The position numbers and the translations under genes are program-made. From Lathyrus oleraceus (lineage: Eukaryota; Streptophyta; Magnoliopsida; Fabales; Fabaceae): 64,000 nucleotides of DNA. The notes under the pieces were generated by a model that was not told where the DNA came from, made no database searches, and was given only the letters and a program-made list of their open reading frames with translations. Shown in pieces: positions 46,151-59,400 of this stretch (position 1 is the stretch's first letter; every line of letters starts with the position of its first letter). Location of the stretch: positions 537,672,769 through 537,736,768 of the forward strand of contig NC_066585.1 in assembly GCF_024323335.1 (NCBI RefSeq). The letters are read 5' to 3'.

Positions 46151-48496
46151 CAAAAGACTGAAGGAACGAGTTATCCTTAGGCGAGTATCGCTCATAATCG
46201 GCATTTGAACCGGTTGATTTGTCCAAAAGGCTTGTAGAATTCGGCATCATGTCTAGCTGAAAAGGTTGTAGTTGAGTTCCAGAATTTGGTAGGTTTGAAT
46301 CATCATAAAGTGAATTTGTGAAATTTGATAAGATGGAATAATTAGTCACTGGTGAAGGCTTTATAGGGGTTACATTACATGTGGTGTTGTTGTTGTTGTT
46401 AAGAGATGTTTTGTTTATGTTATAGCTTGAACTTCCTCTTCCTAGAGGTACATCATGGTTATGTTTCCCTTCATATGTTGTGATTACTTCTTTCATATCA
46501 TGTGCTGCTCTCTCCACATGTTTTCTCACAGGACAACCTTGGATTACACATTTGTAGTAGCTCCTGCAAAAACAATATATATTTTTTAGATCAATAGATA
46601 AGTACCAGAACCAGAACCCTACTGATGACGTCTAACCTAACAATATCGGCTTCGGCAAGTGGAGATAGGATTTATGGACAAGATTAACAAAATCATTTTG
46701 TTTGGTTTCATAATTTGAATGATTTAAATACCTTGGGTTTGGATTTCCTTTAACCACTTTTTGTCCATACTTTCTCCATCTATATCCATCATCAAGAATA
46801 TCAATTTCACTTGTAGTTTGAACCACAACTCTAGCTTCCTTAACAGGTCCATTCCCTTCTGTCGAATAACAATAGCTATCATTTTCATTCTCTCCCTTCC
46901 TATAAATAATAAAAATTATAAATTAGTATTACCGAAACCAACTCAAAAGTGTGTAATCTAAATCGTCTGATCTTGATGATCTTGATTCATAATAGGGTGT
47001 ATAAAATTTTCTTGATCTTACCATCTTTTCGCCTCGATTCCCAACTCATTGTAATCTCCTCCAGAAAAACTAGTTTGTGATGTTTGCTCGAATTCATCCT
47101 CTCCGAAAGAAAGATCAGAGATCAATGAATTGTTGCTTGATGAAAAAGGTTGATGAAGTGATTGAGAACTTGTTTTTCTCTTTGTACACTGAGGCTTAGG
47201 ATGGTTATGACTTCCTTTATACACTATTTTAGTAACATGTCCCTCCAAGGACCTTTCAACTTTCTTCCTCATCAAGCAAATTGGATTAGTGCACTTGTAA
47301 TAACTTCTTGGATTTTCACTTCCTTTCACTTGTTTTTCTCCATATTTTCTCCACTTGTATCCATCTTCTTCTGATCTTTTTTGTTCTTTAATAGACATAG
47401 AAGCATTGGATTCATTGAATGTCAATGTGTCATGTTTCTTTATTGGCTCTTCCTGTTGAAGTTGAAGAGGCCTTAGTTAATGACAAGATTAAAGAAAACT
47501 TAACTAAATGAAATCATAAGAGAAAAAAAAATTACCACTTGATACATAGTTGTTGAAGATTGAAAAGGTTCATGCAAGTTTTGTTTTTGTGTTTGAAAAG
47601 ATAGCTCAGAGAAGTTTCTGTCTTCTAAGTCCTTGTTATGTTGTTGGTTGATGATTTGGCCACAAGAAGGTTCGCTGGTATAAGATGAAGGAATCTAAAA
47701 GAATCATATAAAGAAAGAATCATGTAAGGTGAACTATCGCAAAAAACCTCAAATTTATTACAGTTAAACTATGATTAAATAGAGCCCATAAAATATTTGT
47801 CTCAGTTAAATTGTGATTAAATAAGATCTCTATGTAGCCTGTCTTAGTTAAACTGCAATAAAATTACATGGGCCTCCAAACTCTTAGAGAATTTTGAAAC
47901 CATCACGAGTTTCAAAAGTCAAAAAGCACAACGTGCGACATCAAAACTTATGATGTCTCTGCAATTATAATGCAACTTCAATATATCGACATCAAAACTT
48001 ATGATGTATGCGATTATAACGCAACTTCAATATAACCAGAGTTTAGTTCCTATATATAAATTGCATGTGAACGTGATTTTCATAATATTAAGGTATAACG
48101 AAGATTTTAAATTGCGATTGTAGGATGAGATTTTTTTTAATACAACAACATAAAAACAATTTCGGCTATATCACACATATTTTTTCGCAACATGACTATA
48201 GTATAGTATGAGAGTGATTCTAAAACTAGAATATCAATTATAAGATAACAAGTAAGAGTGTAACATACATTATTTGAAGGAGAAAGAAATGAAGGTGAAT
48301 TCAATAACTCTGAAGGACTAAAGCCAGGTGGAAAATCAGAATAAGAAGTGTTATAAATTGCTTCATCAAGTTCAAAATTATCTTCATCGTGAGTTTTGAG
48401 TTGAGGAGAAGTTCCAACAAGTTTAGCAATATCAAAGGTTGTGGTAAGGTTATTGGTGGTGTTGAAAAGGTTGTTGTTGTAGAAACTAAAAGACAT
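46134..48496 (-). CDS. Group I WRKY transcription factor (WRKY25/26/33-like), five exons
   Basis: Exons (transcript order) 48496-48269, 47694-47536, 47452-47022, 46899-46732 and 46563-46134 join in frame through GT-AG introns to encode 471 residues. WRKY proteins bind W-box DNA (TTGAC) in the nucleus and control defence and stress genes. The N-terminus has an SP cluster ([20 protein letters not shown], about residues 54-73) of the kind phosphorylated by MAP kinases in WRKY33-type proteins. WRKY domain 1 is at residues 159-216, reads WRKYGEK instead of WRKYGQK, and has zinc ligands C183, C188, H211, H213. Domain 2 (310-366) has the standard WRKYGQK and ligands C334, C339, H363, H365. An intron splits domain 2 after the PR pair, as usual for group I. 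The C-terminal tail is rich in N and S. The frame is intact; likeness to WRKY26/33 is a family judgement. Confidence 0.92.
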
Positions 48497-48565
48497 AGTG
48501 GAGAAAATTGAGGTTGTTGTGTGAAAAAGTTTTGAGTATGTCTGAATGTAAAGTTGATAGTGTTA

Positions 48566-48573
48566 TATTTATA
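48566..48573 (-). promoter_or_regulatory. TATA box of the WRKY gene
   Basis: TATAAATA on the minus strand, 70 bp upstream of the start codon. This would give a leader of roughly 40 bases. Confidence 0.6.
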
Positions 48574-48630
48574 TGATTGATATGTTGTGCTGAGCAAAGT
48601 GTTTGGAAGCTAGTTGTGAGAAGTTGAAGT

Positions 48631-48679
48631 TTGACCGTTGAAAAGGCAATGGGTCAAGTGTTGTGGGTTTGACTTGACT
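48631..48679 (-). promoter_or_regulatory. Cluster of four W-box cores upstream of the WRKY gene
   Basis: TTGACC at 48631-48636, GGTCAA (the same site inverted) at 48652-48657, and TTGACT at 48669-48674 and 48674-48679. They lie about 58-106 bp upstream of the TATA box. WRKY33-type genes are known to bind W-boxes in their own promoters, so self- or cross-regulation by WRKY proteins is likely. Confidence 0.72.
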
Positions 48680-49480
48680 TGGCTTGCCTGCCTATCATTG
48701 CATTATTTTACATGGCATTTTCTCCTTTGCCATCTGTCTCATGCGGTGGCACTATTCTAGTATTATATTTATTTTTATATTTTATTTTCACTATTTTATA
48801 TTATTAAAGATGGGTGGTCGGAGTACAGTTTTTATCGGTTTTTAATTAAATATTCATGTGATTTAAAGATAGATTGTATTTGCAATTTGATTAAATTTTA
48901 AATGATTGATTAAGAATATTTTTAATATATTTTTTTGTCTTTAACTTAATTTAACAATTTATTTTAGTTTCTTAACTAATAAATATTCATATTTAATCCC
49001 TCACAATATATTATGTTAATCAGGTTGATCTTTTCTTTTAAATTATGAGAAAAAAAACGTTAAATCTTACATACGTAACAATTTAGTTAATATTATGTAA
49101 TCTGAAATACTTTTTTGTTTTGTATATTTTAAAGTTATTATATTTTATAAAACAATTGAACCACTCTGAACATTGGTATTCTTTCATTTCATTTTATTTG
49201 GTAATCATACACGTGCAAGAAAAGACAGACGAAGACAACATCAAATCTTAAATTCCTAAAAGATATACACGTTTGAAGGAAGACGAAATTCCCTAAAGAC
49301 CTACACGTTTGAAGGAAGACAAACGAAGGTGAACAATTGTTCACCTCCATTATTCATCTCCAATCTTCAAAAGGAATGTAAATCTAAACTTGTTAAAAAT
49401 GTAAACTTTTTTAATTTTTCATCTTCCTCGATGATTCTTTCTACTTTCTCTAGATTGAATAGGTCATGTGAGCTTTAAGT
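48680..49480. other. Intergenic, nothing certain
   Basis: AT-rich. A block with 'tacacgtttgaaggaagac' is duplicated at about 49267-49285 and 49304-49322. No gene. Confidence 0.5.
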
Positions 49481-49484
49481 GTAT

Positions 49485-49628
49485 TTTGTATCATGGGAGT
49501 GAGTTTATTGAGTTTACGAAATTATGTTACAACGGGTTAGAGTATGTTTGACAATGTAACGCTGATTTCTGAATTTATTTTAAAGTGTTGAGTGGTTTAA
49601 AGAATTTAGGGTTCCTTAATGTAGAGAG
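49485..49628 (+). pseudogene. PB1-like domain remnant, 5' part
   Basis: One frame reads HGSEFIEFTKLCYNGLEYV, two stops (each TGA, probably former TGG), and then VLSGLKNLGFLNVE, up to the solo LTR at 49629. The frame goes on exactly beyond the LTR at 54451. The pattern (H-G-x-E-F, then a leucine/glycine-rich 'LK.LG' and 'LWYYDA') is that of the plant PB1-like domain found in Mutator-type transposases and related proteins. Any coding role is lost. Identification is by pattern only. Confidence 0.6.
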
Positions 49629-52158
49629 TGTCATACCCCAGTTTTGCCCGGGTAAGGAAAAATCTTCAACCAGCATTCACTACCCAATGTTATAAGACAT
49701 GAATTGTATCTTAAAGACACAGGTTCTATTTTAAGATTTCTCAGCTCTTGCTGACATCAAGTCTTCAATGACATTTTCATCTGTTGAGATCCTTAAGAAG
49801 ATATCTGTTGCATTTGTCTTTTACTGAAGCATGGGAAGGTATGTGCATTTTTGGTTAGCAAGGCCCATTTTGGTTTATCCATGAGAAGTTTTGGTTTAAA
49901 AAAAATGTCCATTCACATGATTAATATTGCAAACTGTGGTGTGAATCTTTTACATTACTAATCCAAAATCCATTTGATTATTAGTAAGCATTAAGAGTCA
50001 TGGATATTTTCTATAATCATTTGTTATTAAGCTCACTTCCACATGTTTATGCCAAAGTCTCAATCCTTCATAAAAATCTAAACTCAAGTTGCATTTTTTA
50101 ACATATATTTTGTTTTAAGTTAAGATGGATTGTTGGAAAAGACTATGGTGATGAACAATATTTTAAGCTCACTTTGGAATTGTTTTTTTATTGCTTATGA
50201 TGCACATTTCATATTGTTCATTTAAGTTAATAATAAACATATTTAGAAGGGACCAAGTTGAAAGTCCAAATTGATTATTGGTCCAATCCATTTTCAATTG
50301 GAATTAGAGTTTAAGCATTTTAAATAACTAACACAAATGAGATATTGGAATAAAGCTTAGAATGTTTTAAAAGGGATTAATTGCATAATTAATTTAATAA
50401 TTCAAGATATTCCAAATAAATTCCAAATAATCCAAAATTACAAATAATCAAAAAAAGGCCAATGCATAATACAAGGGGTTACACGATTAACCCAAATTTT
50501 CATAGTCTAAGATATTCTAATTAATTCCAAATTCCTAATGATCCAAATATTTACATAATTATCACAATAAAAAGGATTTTAAATTAAAATTATACAACAT
50601 ATCTCAAAAGTCTCTGTTACACCAAATGAATCTAAAAAATTGAATTAAGTTGTAAATGCAACCGTTTGAAGCAGCAAGCTTCAAAGACCTTGCCAAAGAA
50701 GCCCTTCTTGCAGCGCCCCCAATTCCAAAAGCAAACACATGCCACTTTTCAATCAATGACCATTCACCTTTTACAAAACCTGCAAAACCAATTCAAGGGT
50801 TAAAACAACTTATCAAATAAGCACTTAAAAAACTGAAAAACAATTGATAAAATAAACAGATTAATTATTTACACGATGAACCAAGGTAAACGCTCAAAAA
50901 ACACATTCCAATATCCAATCCAAACAGCTTTAAATCCATAGATTAATTATCCCATGAAATTTGGAGGAGATAACTTAACAAGTTATCTCAAAACCAACAA
51001 TCAATATATAAATAACAACATAAATTAACAGTGGGAAAACGTTTTTGGAAATCTAAGAAAAACAATCAAAATTATTTTTCTCTGTTAAACTCAAACCTAA
51101 CAAAGAACACGTTTTTGAAATCCAAGAAGCCACAATCAAAAATAATTCATTAAGCATCAAACCCTAATATTTGAACCAAACAACAAACAACATTCAAAAG
51201 TCCAAAAGAAGAAGGTATAACAGAGAGAGATGAAGAGCATAAGGAAAGAGAGAGAGAAGCTTATCTGAAGCACGGCGGAGGAGCTCGTCATCACCGACGA
51301 CGTAGGCTAAGTAATCTTTTTCTTTCCTTTCCTTGCTCGAATCCATGTGTTTATGGTTCGTCACTACAAAATAGACAGAAGCCCTATATTAATTTCACAT
51401 AATCATGATTATTAAAGGGTAAATCTTAAATTTAGGTTTAGGGTTTTCTTGTTTTCATACCGCCGATTCGGCCATTTGAGGGAGAGTTTGAAAAAACCAG
51501 GGTCGGATTTGGATAGAGGAGCGAAAAACAAGTAGGGTTTGTGTTTGGATTTTTTGGATTGGGGTTGGAAGTCACCGGAGAAGAGGGCGGCGCCGCCGCA
51601 GTTGGCCGGCCGCCACCGTCTTCTCCGGCAGGTTTGGCCATGAGGATAGCGGCGGAAAGGAAGAAGGAAGTTGCAAAGCAACGTTGGTCTGAACGAAGAG
51701 AGAGAATGAGAATGAGCAAATGACTCTCTCTCTCAAAAATTTGTTTTATATGGTGAAATAGGTGGCTGCATGGGCGCCACGTGGCCTCCCTAAGAGGCAC
51801 CACATTTTTGTTGACTTCTGAGTCAACCAGGGGATCCTATATGGATCCCCCACCATATGGTGGTACACCCTCATACGCATCCATTTGATCTCTTGACCAG
51901 GTCAAAGTCTCCCCATCATATGACCCAGATATCTCCCTAGAAAGTCAATGTTTGACCAAGCTATTTAGGGCTTTGGTGTTTCCATTTTGGGCCAACCCAG
52001 GTTGGACCCAAATGCCATATTTGCTAACAAACCCCCTTTTTATTATTCAGTAACGCCCAAAATTGGACCCTCCTCTTGATATAGCCCATTTCACTCTTTT
52101 TTTTTATTTGTTCTTTTTTCTCTTATTATATTTTTCATATATATACTTAATATATATA

Positions 52159-52336
<178 letters not shown>

Positions 52337-53009
52337 TAGTTTAATTCCTAATGATATTTATTTAATTACTTTACAATATTTAAATATTTTATTTACTTTC
52401 ATTTCATTTATTTCTATTTATTTTTCATTCTTTCAAAATTATATATAGTGTTATTATTATTATTAACACCTAATGATAGTTACTTAATCATTTGTCTATA
52501 TTATTATTATCTAATTACTTATTATTTAATCAAATAATATATTTAATTAATTGATTATATTATTATTAATATCACTTATAATTTAGATAATTTTTTATTT
52601 TTGTGGAGTGTATATGCATGATTATTTTGTATTTATTTATTTATACCGAGTCTCGAGTGCATATGGATGACATGTTCTAATTGTGACAAAATCATGTCGT
52701 TTTCACCGACTTGAAATCATTCGAGCCAATTTCAAAAATAAATCACATACTTCTCGATTAAAAGTCGAGTCATTTTCAAAACACCTTTGTAAGTCGATTA
52801 CTTGTAAAAGTATCGCCATCAACCTCACATGGCTTACTCTTGGGCCTTCTTACAATGAGATCTATTCGGTTTTAATTAATCGATTAGATGAACTATTCAC
52901 TAAATAAATTCGATTCATTCACCAAAATACAAATTTAAAACCTCGATCCAACATCGAGTATTCTTTGTTAAGAATTAAAATACCAGGTCACAATTAAACG
53001 TTATTTCAC

Positions 53010-53850
53010 TTAGGAATAAAAGAGGATATGGTTTTGAGTTTTCAATTCCTCTTCTCGGTTATTTAAACACGAACTCTTTTACTCGATTAATCGAACAACC
53101 GTCATTTCTAATCCACCTAAGCGCAAATAAATCAATTTCTTTTACATTAAGGAATAAAAAGGGAGATGACTTTGAGTCTTCAATTTTTCTCCTTGACTAT
53201 TTGAGTACAAGTTCTCTTACTTGTTTAGTCAAATAGTTATCGTTCCTCTACAAACCTCCAAACCCCGATTAAATCAAATATTTTCACAGTAAGCTAAATG
53301 AAAAAGGAGGTGACTTTGAGTTTTCAACTTCACTCCTCAATTGGTCGAATACGAGTTTTCTTACTCGGTCAGTCGAACAATTGTCATTTCTCTGCAAACA
53401 TACAACTTAATCAAATCACTTTCATAACAAATTATACGAAAAGGGAGATGGTCTTGAGCCTTCGATTCCTCTCCTCAAGTGCTTGGATATGAGTTGTTTT
53501 AATCAGTCATTCAAGTACTTGTCGTTCATTATAAAAATATGTCAACCATATACAACCTTATTTTCATAAATACTCAGATGAAACAGAGAGTGGTTTAGAG
53601 TCTTCTATTCCCTTTCTCGATTATTAGGATACGAGTGGTCTTACTTGATTATCCGAGTATTCGTCATCCGTTCAAAACACCTTAACTATCATCAAATCCT
53701 TTCTATAATTAAAGATGAAAAAGAAAGTGGTCTAGAGTCTTCTACTCCCTTTCCCGACTGTCAGGATACGAGTTGTCTTACTCGACTATCTGAGTGATCG
53801 TCATCCAACCAAAAATATCTCAACCCATCAAAACATCCAATATATTGATC
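53010..53850 (+). repeat. Six imperfect tandem repeats of about 140 bp
   Basis: Units start near 53013, 53151, 53297, 53437, 53577 and 53713. Each has an 'aaaa(g/a)ggagatgg..ttgag' start, a 'ttcaa(t)tcc(t)ctcctc' middle, an 'atacgagtt..cttactcg' part and a 'gtcattc' end. They have diverged strongly, so the array is old. It sits in the 3' third of the solo LTR. Confidence 0.85.
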
Positions 53851-54445
53851 TGACTTGTCAAAACTCTTTTCAAAAAGAACACCATTTAATCCTTTCTAAC
53901 GCGCATAACAAACCAATGCTTAAGCCTCCGCCGAGAGTAGACAAGCCAACGTTTAGCCTTTAGGACATGATTTAAACAGTTGTTCATTAAAAAACACCAA
54001 CCAACCGTAGTTCCCGAACTACGAATGCTCTGACTTTCTTATTTGCAATATAAGGATACGTAGGTAGGAGATTGCTGTATCTTCGCAAGCACACTAGTAA
54101 AAAACCTCCCCTTTCCCTTTCTGAAGTTCTCATCCACTTCTATTTTTTTAATAATTTTATAACCTAAGGATAACAAACAAACATAAATTAACACTCGAAA
54201 CACACATTAGAACTAAAAGGTTCCCGTTGAGTACAACGGACGTAAGGGGTGCTAATATCTTCCCCTTACGTAATACACTCCCGAACCCGAATATGGTTGC
54301 GATGATCATTATTCTATTTTCTAAAGGTTTTATCGATATTTTCCTATCCCTTTATTGTGATAAATAAAGTTCGATGACGACTCTGTTCGAACACTAAATA
54401 TTTTCCGCGACCATCGCGAGGAATCATATTTTTCGAGATGCGACA

Positions 54446-54670
54446 AAGAGCTTATGGTATTATGATGCAATAGACATTAGTGAAATGGTTCTCCGAAAAG
54501 ATGATTTAGAACCAATAGGATGAAAAACATTGCAGTTATTTTCCTTCCTCTAGCACTCATATAGCTTTTATTGCAACGGAAAATAATGAAATTCCTGTGA
54601 GGACGCATGGCCATGAATTTAGGAAAGCAAGTGGCATGGCTCCTCGTGCAAGATGAGAAACTATAGCCCT
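54446..54670 (+). pseudogene. PB1-like domain remnant, 3' part
   Basis: Continues in the same frame as 49485-49628: SLWYYDAIDISEMVLRKDD up to a stop near 54520. After frame changes 'ENNEIPVRTHGHEFRKASGM' is at about 54570-54645. Decayed coding sequence, probably of a Mutator-like transposase or a related protein. Confidence 0.55.
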
Positions 54671-55123
54671 ATTTGATAAATAATTCGGAACTACAAACTT
54701 TTTTGTTACATTATACATTTGGTACATTTATGCACATGGTTGTTGTATACAAGGCACGCTATAGACTATTTAGTGGGTTTATTGCAGATGTAGTTGCTAC
54801 AATTAATCAGGTATGTAAGTATGTTATATATTTACGCAATCTCGATGTTTATTCTATTAGTATTCTATCTCAAAATTTCTAATTTTTGAAATTTTACCAT
54901 CAATAGATTGTATAGGATGAATTAGAGGAGGGGATTATCTTCCATTTTTTCTCTCAATTTCCGTTTCAGTGTAATCTCAGCTATTAATTAAAGAGAGATA
55001 AAGAAACAAAAATATTAAAAACAAGAAAATGAAAAGCCGATGAGGTTTTAATGGGAAACAAATCCTCTCATGCCCTATATGTCCAACCATCCATCGTGTT
55101 TGTCATCCAATAGTTGAAAATCC
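54671..55123. other. Intergenic
   Basis: A 69-codon frame (54673-54882) reads LHYTFGTFMHMVVVYKARYR. It could be more of the same transposon protein, but I cannot name it. Otherwise nothing. Confidence 0.35.

Positions 55124-55200
<77 letters not shown>
55124..55200. repeat. (AT)n microsatellite, left of a MITE
   Basis: About 77 bp of AT. Probably one array with 55391-55499 before the MITE entered. Confidence 0.95.
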
Positions 55201-55205
<5 letters not shown>

Positions 55206-55206
55206 T

Positions 55207-55965
<759 letters not shown>

Positions 55966-57620
55966 TTTCTTTTTCCTTTTTGTTTTCATGAGAGCTTCAC
56001 TTGAGGTTGGCTTGAACCACGTTGATGAAGGGGGTGAGTTGATGATAAAATGGGTATATGAATGATAATGGTGATGTATGATGGAATTTGAATGAATGAG
56101 ATGGGTTTGATTTTATGGAGATTTTGAAAATGTATGAGAGACGAGTGTCATGAAATGATATGAGTGTTGTGAAAAGAAATGATTTAATAAAATGAAGTAA
56201 GTGGAAGAGGAAACCCAAAGGACACGCAAAAAATGAATTGATTTGGCACACTATGATTCGAATCATATGCACCTCATGAGTCGAATCATGCTCAAAAAAT
56301 TTTGAAAAAGTTTGGATTTGATTCTAATAAAGGGAAAGGTGTTATTCGAATCAGTTTAAGCAGATGTGTTTTCCCTTGTAATTTTTCTGTTGTGATTTGA
56401 ATCAATGTTTGCACTTGAGCCGAATCATGACCACTTAGTTTTGAAAAAATTGAAAATGAATGAATTATGTGATGAAAAATAATGGAATGGAATTTTAATG
56501 ATATGAAAAAGTTGATTAGCTTTTAAGTTAATGGAATGCAAAATAATGAGATGCAATTTAATGATATGAAAGAAATAATGAAATGCACACAAGAATGAGT
56601 GATGCATGAATGTATGATGAATGTTTAGATGGAATAACAACGATGCAAATATGTTTGGATAAATGAAATATACATTGCATAAACGACACATACAAATACA
56701 TTTCACACAAACATTGCATTTAAGATACAAGGATGATAATAAATATGCTTACTACAAGAAGAATAATGGAGATTCTAATGTTCATACCAATTTTGATAAT
56801 CTATTGCTTAATTTGTTATGCGCATAAATGATTAGTAAACAAAAATAAATATATTAAAGGAAAAATACGATCAATCATATATAAATGGATAAGACTCCTT
56901 GCACGTATTAGATACACTGTCAGACACTCCTTCATAAGAATTCTGATGAGCTTGTACAACATATGTTATAATCATCTTTTATTGGCTTTTCAAGGATAAG
57001 CATGTGAATAACTACTTCATTGTTTGATAAATGTTTGACAATCTAGGACGGCTACTTCAACACTTTGACATGATATGCCTACTTCAAAACTTTAGGCTTT
57101 AAATCCATGATAATTGGTTGACAAACAATGAACATTTTTAATATTTATAAATTTTCTTCATCTTCTTTCACGACGACCTTAGAATAGTAGGTCAATAGAG
57201 ATGCTTCTTCTTTCATTTCCCGACCATCCATAATTCAAAATAATTTCCATGTAAGTAGTACATCATTAGCTTTTATAAGTAATCATCAATCTAAAATAAG
57301 AAACATAAGACTAGATTTCCAGTCAATCCTACATACATCTCAACAAATAGGTTAGTTTAATCCTTGATGAATCGGACTTAGAGAATCTCTTAATTCAATT
57401 AGTGATCGACTAACATTCTAGTAGATAATTACTTGACATTATTCCTCATTTAATAAATAGTCAATGATGAATCAATCATTAGGATCTCAATGAAATGTGT
57501 TTGGTTTCCACTTAGATGAGAAAGCTTCCAAAAATAATAATCTTAGGATCGAAAAAGCTTTATATTCCCAACTTTTAAAGTCACTTAGACTCGACCAAAA
57601 GCTCGTATCTGAGGCCACTT
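55966..57620. other. Noncoding, retroelement-like in places
   Basis: 56247-56420 carries several (G)A(T/G)TCGAATCA-type motifs as in 36440-36930 and 59090-59345. From about 56440 to 56620 'gaaatgcaa/aatgatatgaaa' words repeat loosely. No gene is supported; frames there are short and of skewed composition. Confidence 0.4.
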
Positions 57621-59400
57621 ATTAGTTGGTAATATAAGTGTGAAAAAGATCTAGAAGAGGGGTTGAATAGACCGGTCTCTTTTAAAAATAATTTGAAAAC
57701 TTTTAATAAAAAAATCAGTTGGTGAGCAGAAGCTAAAACAACATAAATGAAAGCATACAATATCATCACTAAATATTCTAACTAATGTATTTCAATTTTA
57801 TCAGTAAGAGAATGATCAAACAATGACTTAAGTTAACTAGGACAATTCAAGTTGCTCAAACAAAGCAATATAATGTCATAATTTAGGCATGTTGTTTAAC
57901 ACAATTAGCGTAAGCATCATTCAATAGGTTTGATGCAACACATACCTATGTGTATATAATAGATCATTACAAGCATGACCTAACCTGAATGACATACAAA
58001 TTATGCCATGGTTTAACTTTTAATTCCGAATAACAACAAATTAACTAGAGATATGGAAGGAAGAAAGTACACAGAGATATATAGTGGGTTGGCAACCGGC
58101 CTCGCTATGCCTACTCCACTCTTCAATGGTATGAAACCATTGAGAAAAATAATCAAGTTTTTCAATATTTCAAGAGTTAATATACAAATATTTGGATACA
58201 ATGAACTACCATCGATCTAGATGCTAATAGTCACACTGCATTAGCCTACACACGAATCCAATTACAAACTGCTACATGCAAGATCCTCAATAAACTTGAT
58301 CTAGTAATATTGATATCCATAATAACCTGCTTCAAGCTTCCTTTCTACAACATTCTTTCCTTGAATGAGACAAATAATTGTTTGAGCAATTTTCATTAAC
58401 CTCGATTAATTGGATAACTCCCAACTATTATGTGATAACCTCCACATGGTTTCACCAAAGTCGTCAATGGATTATATAGACACTCTTCTCTCTTTATGAA
58501 CAACCCACAACCAAAATCCATATCCAATAAATGATTGTTCCACCTGATACACAAAAACATAACTTCAAAGAAAAACATTAAATTCCCTAATGTACCTTTT
58601 ATCTACCTCTCATACTCAATATTTAGAGTAGAAGGTCCACAACAATGGTTTTTGACAAAGGTTAAAGATGATGAATAGTATCTTAAGAATCTCACACACA
58701 CAACTAAAATTCAAAAGATTCACATTTTAGGAGGTTAATTACAAGGTATCAATAAGGAATTACATGTTGGTGAATGAAGAACATGTGCTAGATTCTCTTA
58801 AGGTTCTTGGCAAAAAAATTGATTCTAGGTTCATTGGTGATTGTTCTAATATTGATTAATTATATCACTTGATTTATAAATCCCTTCACTCTCTCTGGGT
58901 TTATTGGTATTCAACAAGAATACAAGAACGACAATGATCTAAGAGATGTGTTTCCTCACACTTTTTCATATTTTCTCTCTCTAGGGTGACACACACTCTC
59001 ATTGACAAAAAAACGAGAAAATATGAATGATAGACATACTCTCTTGGGAATGTTACTCTCAACTAACTAAGATAAAGGTTTTTATTAAATCATAAAATAA
59101 TTATTCGAATCAAAGAGATAATTAACTTGAATCAAATATTGGAAAGAGGGGGAAAAGACCATGATTCGAGTCATGTATACCTCATGATTCGACTCAAATA
59201 AGTTGTGATTCGAATCACACTTTGCTTTGATTCGACTCAAATGAGGCAGATCCAAATCCCATATTCCATGATTCGAGTTACACATACGCATGAGTCGAAT
59301 CATACATCCTTAAGCCTTGATTCGAGTGTTATAACTTGTGATTCAATTAATACTTGTAATTTTTACATAAAACCAATTTCTAGGCTTAAAGAGAGACACA
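57621..59400. repeat. LTR-like noncoding sequence with GATTCGAATC cluster
   Basis: 'agatctagaagaggggttgaatag' at about 57646 is a phrase I associate with LTRs of SIRE/Maximus-like copia elements in legumes. At 59090-59345 about ten variants of GATTCGANTC are spaced 20-40 bp apart. No borders, PBS or coding parts found, so this stays tentative. Confidence 0.35.

Noticed and set aside
46632..46826. Short minus-strand frame continuing past WRKY exon 4
   Set aside because: It reads through the splice donor at 46731 into the intron; the spliced model restores the WRKY domain.
51412..51803. Minus-strand proline/glycine-rich frames in the solo LTR
   Set aside because: They lie within a defined LTR, overlap each other in different frames and match no family; probably chance frames in a GC-rich patch.
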